A DNA stretch of 64,000 bases, from NCBI GenBank assembly GCA_012295275.1, contig CM022673.1, positions 3,103,105-3,167,104 on the forward strand. The letters run 5' to 3'. Origin of the DNA: Chrysomallon squamiferum. Taxonomy: Eukaryota; Mollusca; Gastropoda; Neomphalida; Peltospiridae. Shown here piece by piece: positions 55,001 to 64,000 of the stretch. Each line of letters starts with the position of its first letter. Position 1 is the first letter of the stretch. The notes beneath the pieces were generated by a model that saw only the letters and a list, made by a program, of their open reading frames with translations, searched no databases and had not been told where the DNA came from. The position numbers and the translations under genes are program-made.

Positions 55001-57100
55001 CATGTACTTATAACCTCTTTAGTATTAGCAAATATTCAATAAGTAAATATTGTTTTACAAAAATCTAGCCAGGGTATTGATTGATTCATCATTACTTACG
55101 AGATGAACCATATCTTTGGGTTGTTTCTTTATTCTTAATAATAATAATATATATAAATATATGTATTGTTTTTACTTGATGTTTGTCTATCTCTGTGTAT
55201 GTACAAACTCCTTAGCATTTGAAATCATTAAATAAGTCAATATACTTTACACAAAGACACCTCCATGTATAAATAAATAAATCTGAATCGGGATGGCCAT
55301 TTGTATCAGTCTGTTTACAGATGTCAGTTTTTATGACAAATAGAATGCATGTGACCCGAAACAGGTAAACAACATTTATTGTTTTAGCAGCTGTGTATTT
55401 TGTCAATTAGTGACCTCTGCAATAAAACTCCAAGTTTAAGACTTATTTTTTATCCTACATCTACTGATGTCTGATGATAAAGTGTGCGGAAAATTCCAAG
55501 TAGCTTTTTGAAGTGGGTTTAGCATTGTGGAAGCCATTTTGAATTGTTTATTTTCAGTAAACTCTTGACTTTTATTTAACTATTAAGTGCTGCTAATTGT
55601 TATTAATTCCAAAAGTTAATAATAACAACAACAACAACAAGGTATAAATAAACTCCAGTGACTCTTTTAGAATTTATTTACGTAAACTACGTGCTCAATT
55701 ACATTCAATCAAAAATAATTTTCTTCATCCCAACTTGTCAAGTCTGGTCTGGCAATAATTTAGCATGAAGACCATCATGAGTTGCACAACCTTTCAGTCC
55801 TGATAGCTCATCTGTCAGATACGTGGTTCTAAAAATAAACTTGATGGATTTCCAGTTTAATGAAGAATTACATAAACCAAAAAGTTATCTGCAAGACTGC
55901 AGAGTGATAGCCAGTTGGACTCATTTTTAATTTCTTAATATTGACTTGAAATACTTGCCATCATTCAAGGATCAAGTGTTCGTGTGTTGAAACATACTTT
56001 GAATTATCTTTCTTTTTATGGCATTGAGTAGCTTTATATTTTCCCATTCTAGTTAGTTCTCTCAAACTGTGTTTTCATACCCATAGGAAGACTTCTTTTA
56101 AAGATTTATTTCTGTTAATTGGTAGGAATAACCCATAAAGAGACATGCATGTTCAACCCTCCACAGTGTTTCTTTAGTGTTATTTTCGATCCTAGCCAGT
56201 CTCCCACATCTTGTTTCTTTAAGCTCGTAATATACGCATTCTTGTGTATGGGAAGTGATTTATTAAAGATATCTTGTTGTTAAAAAAAGAAATGAAGAAG
56301 AAGCTTTACAACATACAGTTTCATCTCTCTTTATGTGTGTATAGTACTTAACTGATTGTATGATACATGTACAACCATGTGCGACCTGTTAAATAAAAAA
56401 TGTTGTCCTTCTTTCTTTGGGTGACGTCACTGTATCAGTAATCAGACTGATAGTTTAACATGTCTTCCACTGAGTCCAATAACAAATCAATTTGTTAATT
56501 TTTTCCCACCTCATTTATCTTGTTATTCTATCACATTTTAAAAATTAGGCTGCTCCAAACCATTAATAATTTTGTCATTTTTTGCCGGATAATTGTACAG
56601 GCTGACACCAGAGACAAGACTTTAATCTCTCTGGTTGTTGAGCGATAGAAACAATGGTCTCATTAAAGAGACTGAAGTGCCGCAGTGATCAGAGAATGTA
56701 TGTTTGGTACGCCGAGTACAAATGACAATGAGCTGTTATTCTATTAAGCTTTTGTTTAACGATTGATTTTTTTCACCTTCACTTTGTAATAAAATACTGT
56801 GTGGATGTTTCGTGGGCAGAACCAGTTTAGTTCTGTAACAATGTGTGCACTGAAAGAAAGAAAAAATAAATGAAACATTGGATGCATCAATCTCTCTTGT
56901 GATAATAGTTTTTCTTAATATTATTAAAAACAATATATATATCAAAACATTTAAAAAAAAAAAAAAAAATTATTATTAATTGTTTATTTGGTTTTTTATC
57001 ATGCTGACATACAAAATGAATAAATGTATGAAGCATAAATTCCCTTGGGTGAATATATAAACTTTATGCATTTATTTTTATTGTATCTAAAAGGACTTTA
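52001..57100. other. Non-coding; contains 43-bp minisatellite
   Basis: No supported exon. Open frames at 52577-52792 and 52849-53073 have no recognisable similarity. The 43-bp array at 54324-54624 is listed separately. Poly-A lies at 56953-56969. Confidence 0.6.
54324..54624. repeat. 43-bp x 7 minisatellite
   Basis: Seven copies starting at 54324, 54367, 54410, 54453, 54496, 54539 and 54582. The five inner copies are almost identical (GTGTAGATTG..TTTTGGGAGGGAA). The first and last share a different variant (GAGCATT..AAATGCTTGG). The inner copies alternate between GAGT and GTGT at their start. Confidence 0.95.
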
Positions 57101-57129
57101 TTTAATTGTTAAAATGATTGGTAAATTGG

Positions 57130-57245
57130 TGTGGATGTGTTGTAGCTTAATGGTTAGAACACTCACCTGAAATATGTTGGGCCATAAGAGCAGCCTTCTC
57201 AAATGTACCTGTTGGGCTATTTCCTTGTTCCAGTTCTGCTCCATC
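57130..57245 (+). mobile_element. Probable tRNA-derived SINE fragment
   Basis: TGTAGCTTAATGGTTAGAAC followed by ACTCACCTG is close to a tRNA A-box arm (TAGCNNAGTGGTTAGAGCA). The downstream part keeps only a weak B box. A related piece, GTGTTGTAGCATGCTCACCTG, occurs at 59850, suggesting a family. Confidence 0.5.
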
Positions 57246-57783
57246 ACAAGCTTAATAAACCTCAAGACACATGCTTTCCTATCTGTTGCAAAAAAAAAAA
57301 AAAAATGAAGATTTTCTGTGTAGTCTTAGAATTATTACAAAATTAAAAATTAAAAAAAAAAAAAAAAAAGATATTTTAAAGATGATTAAAGAAATCTAGT
57401 TAATATCTTTTATATTTTTGTTATAGGGATCTTGGTGGAATGGGAAAAAAGATGATGTTCGGTGCTCTGAGGTCAGATCCTCTGAGCTATTATAATGTCT
57501 CAAACCTCTGACCTGCAGCCCATCACAGAATGTTAGAAGTTAATTACAGCAGTTGCTTAAGAATTGTTAATTTAAATGCTGTTCTGTAAATGATGACTTC
57601 TGTGTATTAAGTTCATTAAATTCATTAAGGTTATTTTGAAACAGTGTTTCCAAGAAACTTTAAATTATGTTTAACCATAATTTCAAATAATACTAATACT
57701 AATACTAATACTGTTACTACTATAACTACTACTACTATTAATAATAACATAATATAATAACAACAACAACTTAATAATAATAA

Positions 57784-57814
<31 letters not shown>

Positions 57815-58608
57815 AATAATAGTAGTAGTAGTAGTAGTAGTAGCAGTAGAAATAGTATCAATAATACTAAAACTAATGGTAATAAATTGTTTTAACCAGC
57901 ATATTTACAGTTCAGATGTATTTTGGAATGTCATCTATTATACTTGTGTTAGAACCATACTTTGCCATCTGAACCTGAATTTACCCAAAATACTTTTTTT
58001 TTCTTCATCAGATGAATCGGAGGTCTTGTTAACTACAAACCACTGTTTTTCTTCTAAGAAGTTATCTTTATCTCTATTATTGCAAGTTCAAAGTGGCCAT
58101 TTTATTGACAGATATGGCTGGACTAGCTATTTAGATAACAAAAGAATGTTATCTGCATCCATACTTAAGACTTTCAGAAGATCCTTATCATACTTCATGC
58201 ATACTGAAATTTGAATTTTATCCTTCAGATTAAAGTTAAATGCAAATGAAGCCCTATCTGATTGTCATGCCTGTGGGCTCAGGTGTTTTTATCTGATGGA
58301 CTGGATGGTTTTCTTGAGTTCTTGCAGCTTGTTTTGAATAAATGAATCAGTAGTTGAAAAATCAGATCAATTGTCTGTTGCAATAATGTTAACTTTTTAC
58401 TACAGAACTTGATAGAAGATCTCTGTGTATGTGTGTGGGTCTGTATGTGTGTGTATGTTAGTCCATGTAGGTGCATGTGTGTGTGTTATGTGCATGTATA
58501 CATGAATGTTTTTGTGGACGGATAAAGGAAAACAGATAAAGGGAAAAAGATAATGAAAGAAATAAATGCTGTGAGACAGTAAGTCTTACTTGTGAGAGTA
58601 CTTCAAGA

Positions 58609-58612
<4 letters not shown>

Positions 58613-58671
<59 letters not shown>
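58613..58671. repeat. (GA)n microsatellite
   Basis: About 58 bp of GA. Confidence 0.97.
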
Positions 58672-58672
<1 letters not shown>

Positions 58673-60151
58673 ATTTTATTATAGAGTTAAAACCATAAAC
58701 ACATCTTTATTTCTCTTCCACTACACCATTAATCCATCCATTCATCCATTAATTCTTCTGATTATTAAAACAGTCTGTCAGAATGTGTACTGTACAGGAC
58801 ATCAAATTCATTGTGTTTCAAATCTACTTTAACAGAAAAAAAAAAAAAAATGGAAAATCATTTTGCATTAACAGTTTAAAACTTGTATTTATAAAATCCT
58901 AGCTTTGACATTTATCCCACAGTAAACAAATCAATATAACAAAATCAAACTATAATTAATTTCATAGATCCAACATATTTACTGCAGTAGATAATCACTG
59001 TCAAATCTTATTAGCCATTGAAAACTGAAACTATATTTACTGCTTATTTATGTTACATGTTCTGACAGAAATCATTTGATTTGTTGTCAGATAAACTTAT
59101 GGAATTTTGTGTTTCATTATGAATATGAATTTGATTAAAACATTGATTTCCTTGCATTCAGAAACAGAAATAGCAAAGAATATTTGTTTTGGAATAAAGA
59201 ATGGAAAAGGTTTAATAATTTTGGTGGATAGGATAAAACCTTAATTTATAAAAAAAAGATATTTTGTCACTATGTTATTATTTATACATGGAAACTTTAA
59301 AAACATTTGTAAATGATTAATTCAATGTATTTTTAGATTATTTAATCTTTATTGTCAGATATCCGTCCTCCTTTCTCTCATTCAAAGTGTTATGTTCATA
59401 TTGCGTTTTCTAACATTTAATCAGTATCTGTAATGGTTTAATATGTTAAACATGCAATTATAATCTTCCTGTAATATTTACTATTATTATTCTGTTTCCT
59501 TATTCTTCATTCCAAACTTTGTAGTAGCTGATACAGTTTTATATCTTTCAGTTGAGTAAAAAGTCATTCAGCCACTGTTAATAATGGCAAGTTCTGATTT
59601 TTAAACTCTATCATTTAATATCGTGAGATAGTCGTGGTTTGGTTTAATTCTCTTTTATAATTTGGATGATTTCCCTTGTGTGTTTGATTCACACACACAA
59701 AAGCCACCATTATGTATTCCACTTCACGTTAAAATATTAATCTGTGTTAATGTGAAAAAGCTTATAACTTCATCACCAGATCAATCACACACAAATGACT
59801 TACTTCATGTAGGAAACACAGAGTGACAGGAGACAGGAGCAGACAACAGGTGTGTTGTAGCATGCTCACCTGCAGGTTTTAAGTTGTAAGTACTCTTTGG
59901 TGCATCATGAACACAGTATAAGATTTGGTCATAGATTGATAACACTTGTAGTAAGTGTGTGTGTGTGTGTGTGTGTTTTGTGTGAGTATATGTGTATGTG
60001 TCTGTGGATGGTGTACATGTGAATGACTGTGTGTATATGTGTGAGTTTATAGTATAATCTTGTGTTTATAGCAATTATTTCACTGGGAAGAATTATATAT
60101 CCTTATATAAAGTATTTATGTATTATATTATGCACACATACACACACACAC

Positions 60152-60200
<49 letters not shown>

Positions 60201-60418
60201 TACACATAAACACATACACTCATATACATACACATACATACACTGACACACACACACACACTTGTATACATACATACACTGACACACACACATACATTCT
60301 CTTTGTTTTAATTTTACCAAATGACCGAGAGATACAACCATTTACTATAATCTTCTTTAATAAACATCAAAAAATTTCAATCTGAGAAGAAAAGAAAAAT
60401 CTAATTATTTTTTCACTT

Positions 60419-60456
60419 TAATATGACTGAGAATAATCAGAACTCTTGACATGATG

Positions 60457-60515
<59 letters not shown>

Positions 60516-60637
60516 CATGCATGCATATATATATATATTTAATATGACTGAGAATAATCAGAACTCTTGACATGATGATACTGTCCCCATACACACACAG
60601 ACACACACACACACACACACACACAGAGACACACACA

Positions 60638-60689
<52 letters not shown>

Positions 60690-60770
60690 AGTATATGTAT
60701 ATATATATATTTAATATAACTGAGAAAAATCAGAACTCTTGACATGACAGTCCCCCCACACACACACACA
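60419..60770. repeat. Higher-order repeat of a ~42-bp unit plus (AC)n
   Basis: The unit TTAATATGACTGAGAATAAT followed by CAGAACTCTTGACATGA begins at 60419, 60539 and 60711. Each copy is followed by an (AC)n block, and an (AT)n stretch precedes the second and third. Spacings are 120 and 172 bp, the difference being mainly AC length. Confidence 0.95.
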
Positions 60771-61112
60771 GCTGATTTTGATGCTATTCAGAAACGCACT
60801 GAAAGACCCTGGAGAAGATACTGTTCCCTGAAGCCAGGAGGCTTTAATGAATGACAAACAAAAATGGTAGCACTGGGTCATCTGGTTGCAATTAAGCAAA
60901 ATGAGTAATAATAACTCATATCTGGAGTAGCTCTGATAAAGTCTACACATCTCTGCATCATTAGCACACTGACAGACGTTTTGTACGGAGTTCACCAGTT
61001 CTGAGACCAAACATTTCATGAATTGGAGGTATTTGTAGTATACGAATTTGGGGAAACATATACAGTAGATGAATTTGGATATATATATTTAGTACATGAA
61101 TTTTGAGATATA

Positions 61113-61321
61113 CAGGGTGGTCAAAAAGTAGGTGGATGGTAAATGATATTTATTTTGAGATTACATATACAATTATATTTACTCCAGATCAAATTTAAAT
61201 AATGGTAGTTATAAAATGTTTAATAATATAGCACAAATACCATAGTTATAACGAACACCATTGTAATAATATAACCCTAACCCTAACCCACATACTGTCC
61301 ACCTACCTTTGGACCACCCTG
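61113..61321. mobile_element. Mariner-type MITE, 209 bp
   Basis: Inverted ends CAGGGTGGTC..AGTAGGTGGA and its mirrored copy ..TCCACCTACCT..GACCACCCTG agree at about 26 of the outer 29 positions, and TA dinucleotides flank both ends, as expected for Tc1/mariner target duplication. There is no open frame inside, so it is non-autonomous. The interior holds a telomere-like ACCCTAACCCTAACCC at 61274-61289. Confidence 0.88.
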
Positions 61322-61739
61322 TATGATTTTGAAGATATATGTAGTATATGAATTTTGAGGTATATGTAGTTCATTAATTATGATATATATATATATATAG
61401 TTTATGAGTTTTGAGATATGTAGTATGTGCAGTTGGAGATAATATAGTATACTAAAAATATATGCAAAAATTTGGAGCTAAACATAATACATTAATTAGA
61501 AGATAAAAGCAGAATATTATTTTTTTCTTCATGATAAAGGCATATGAATAACTGTAACACTAGTAAACTAATATTAAGTACAGTGCAACATTGGAGATAT
61601 AGAAAAAAATACAGTACATGATCTTTTAGACATAAAATATTTTCTTGGAATACAGTTGGAACTCTGAACATTTCTCTGTTACTGATAAAAATCAACATAT
61701 TTTGTGTACGTTCATGTTACTGTTATGTGAATAGGATTA

Positions 61740-62700
61740 TGTATAAATAATACAGAAATACACAGTTTTTACATCACTGACAAAATGAATTCATACATCC
61801 TTTATACTGTTATTCAGATTTACATGTAAAGTGTTTCCTTGAATAACTGTGTCAGTGACAAACTGACACATGCAGTGCAGTTTTCACTGAGTAACTCACT
61901 AACATTTTTTTTTTTTTAAATTGTGGAAATTTTAAAAGAATTCTGAACTTTTCTGGAGCATTCATAAACTGAAAGATGTTTCAATTTGGTTCTGTGGAAA
62001 AATGAAAAAGATTTCCCCTGTGATAAAAGAATAAATATTTATACATCACTGGTAAGTTTCTCATTTATGTTTTTATGTTGGTCATTATTATTGTAGTTGT
62101 TGTTGTTGTTGATGTTTTTTTGTTGTTGTTGTTGTTGTTGTTACTGAGAAATACATGTAAAGCATTTGCATTGCAAACAGTGAGACAAAAGTCTACATAT
62201 TTCTGCATCTGTGGTAAAACCATCAAAAACATTTTATATTACAGTTTCAAACACTGGTATTTGCAAAAGCATCTAAAGCATTTCCTTGTTGATAAAAGTC
62301 TGCAGACTCGTGCATTGCTGCTGATTAAGTATATAATTGTTTTCACACATTTATTAGTATCAGGATATATATATGTATATATATAAAAAAAAATTTAATG
62401 CAAGTATTTCTGTGGTTCTGGTCAAATACAGCAAACTTTCCTGATTACTATAAGACTACTGACACATTCTATAGTTGAGGTTGAGGTTGAGAAAGAGAGA
62501 GAGGTTTTCACTAGTCAACACAGTAGATGTTCCAGTTTACTGCATTGCTGCTGATAAATTCTGTAGCTGTTTTTATTCATGTAGAGTATTTTGTTGCCTG
62601 TACTAATACAAGCATTTTCACTGGTTAACAGAGCAGAATTGATATATACTGCATAACCGCTGATAAAGTTTGTACTGTTCTTTTCATTCATTTATTCATA
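61740..62700. repeat. Degenerate ~110-bp tandem repeat
   Basis: Recurring blocks such as GCATTGCTGCTGATAAA (62314, 62543, 62650 as variants), GCATTTTCACTGGTTAACA and ACATGTAAAGCATTT. The last two units are about 107 bp apart. The copies are strongly diverged, so unit number is uncertain. Confidence 0.65.
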
Positions 62701-62727
62701 TTTTTGTGTATATGTGTGTATATATTG

Positions 62728-62765
<38 letters not shown>

Positions 62766-64000
62766 TGAAATCTGTGGGTAAATGTAATTTAAAGTTGCTT
62801 GGTAACAATTTTACAAAATATTACAAATATATATAAATATGTTATATGTTATATAGTAATTGGTTAACACTAACATAAATTGGTTCAAATTTCTACAATG
62901 GTGGCCAATGCAGATAAATTCCCAGTGGATAAATTTTGTACTTTTGTTTTACTTAGAATTCTGTGACACATACTAAGCATTTATTTGAAAATGCTCATTG
63001 ATGTGTACACTTACCTGCCTCATTGGTTCACTGACATATGTTCTCTGTTATACTACATGCCAGCATTTAACGACACATGTAAGGAATTATCTTTCTGACA
63101 AACTTCTCTCTGTGTCAGTTCCAGTGTTAATCCCACAGAGCCACTGAGTGAACCGACTTCTCTTCATTCAGAACTGTACCAAACTTTATCTCATCTTATC
63201 AGGGTTCTCAACGATTCTCTGGACTGGATTTATTTGTTATAATGTAAAGAGTAGACTTTGCAAGATTCTTGGATTTAGGTAAGAGGATTTTTTGTTGTTG
63301 ATAGTTATACCAATGTGTGTTGCAGTGCATTGTAGGGATCTTAGAATATTTTTATTGGCATATGTGCAAATCTGAAGTAATTAATAATTAAAAAAAATAA
63401 TTTTATTAAATTCCAAAGCAACAGCTTTTGAAAAGGTTACTAAACATTCAGTTGATAGCTAGGTAAATTGCAATATTATGAAAATACTTTCATGGAAGTA
63501 TGACTATTATAAAAACTAATTATAGCAAGAATAAATAAATATATAAATAAAAGAAAGAAAGAAAGAAAGAAAGAAAGAAAAAGAAAAGAAAAATGATTGC
63601 TACTAAACTTAACTTTATGTACACTCAAAGCCTATAAGTGATGCCATTATGAGGATAACTGCAAACCTCAATTAATATAATTACTGTAATCACCAGGTTG
63701 TGTAGCACGTGTGTGTAGAGTATACTATAAATCAGTGAAAGTTCAAATGTATTATAAAATTCCATGAAATATTAATCACTCAGTGGAAATTGTAATCCAC
63801 AGGAATTACTGTGTATACTAAAGAGCAGGTTTGGAATTGTGATATTTAACAAACTATTTTCTAATCAGAGTTATACAAAACCCCAAAGACTTTAAAGGAT
63901 TCTGCCAGGAATGAAGATTTTAAAACAAATAAATAAATACTTTTTAGGCTTTTGATAACGTAAAGATTCTGTGAGACATTAAAATTATTTAAAAATTAAT

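Larger units (their letters stand above)
57101..64000. other. Non-coding; satellites, microsatellites and a MITE
   Basis: Contains a TAA/TAG tract at 57776-57842, (GA)n at 58613-58671, AC/AT arrays at 60130-60300 and 60419-60770, the MITE at 61113-61321 within an AT-rich ~30-bp repeat field, a ~110-bp degenerate repeat at 61740-62700, (TTA)n at 62728-62765 and (GAAA)n at 63550-63590. A strong donor GTAAGA at 63281 might end an unseen exon, but no coding support was found. Confidence 0.6.

Noticed and set aside
57427-57471. Exon-like segment reading GSWWNGKKDDVRCSE after a TTATAG acceptor
   Set aside because: Two frames are equally open, the donor GTCAGA is weak and no partner exon was found.
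60062-60769. Cys/Val-rich frames of 72-107 codons
   Set aside because: Translations of (AC)n and (AT)n arrays.

Overview
The window looks like nuclear DNA from an animal. It is AT-rich and full of long microsatellites. Its few genes are split into short exons with GT..AG introns, and there are no prokaryotic operon features. Gene content and the repeat style would suit a mollusc or another lophotrochozoan, but that is inference from general character and not from a diagnostic sequence.

Three protein-coding genes can be supported by exons whose splice phases join correctly. (1) 5580-8069, plus strand: a four-exon, about 192-residue Ras-superfamily small GTPase most like RERG. It has good G4 and G5 motifs but a degenerate P-loop and G3 and a short switch I. 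(2) 11728-27035, minus strand: a 15-exon homologue of formin-binding protein 4 (FNBP4). It has two WW domains, a GRRPI N-terminus, polyproline, lysine-rich patches and the conserved C-terminal EEWK segment. The start is clear; the last few dozen residues after 11728 were not found. (3) 28980-30667, plus strand: a four-exon gene for a small secreted protein of 119 residues, made of a signal peptide and two homologous six-cysteine modules, each on its own 144-nt phase-0 exon. FNBP4 and the secreted-protein gene are divergently arranged about 1.9 kb apart.

The rest is repeat-rich and non-coding as far as can be seen. 1-5579 holds microsatellites, a tRNA-derived SINE fragment and one CpG-containing patch with a YY1-like motif. 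8070-11727 is AT-rich and ends in a ~30-bp minisatellite. 30668-64000 has no convincing gene. It contains several tandem-repeat systems (43-bp, 57-bp, ~57-bp, ~110-bp and ~275-bp units), a three-copy higher-order (AC)n array, SINE-like fragments and one clear 209-bp mariner-type MITE carrying an internal telomere-like block.

The most interesting signals are: a symmetric 75-nt cassette exon that would fall inside the second WW domain of FNBP4; three SKYKSMFV-type repeats in a lineage-specific FNBP4 exon; a five-fold 16-bp duplication of a splice donor in the secreted-protein gene; and the RERG-like GTPase with a changed nucleotide-binding loop.
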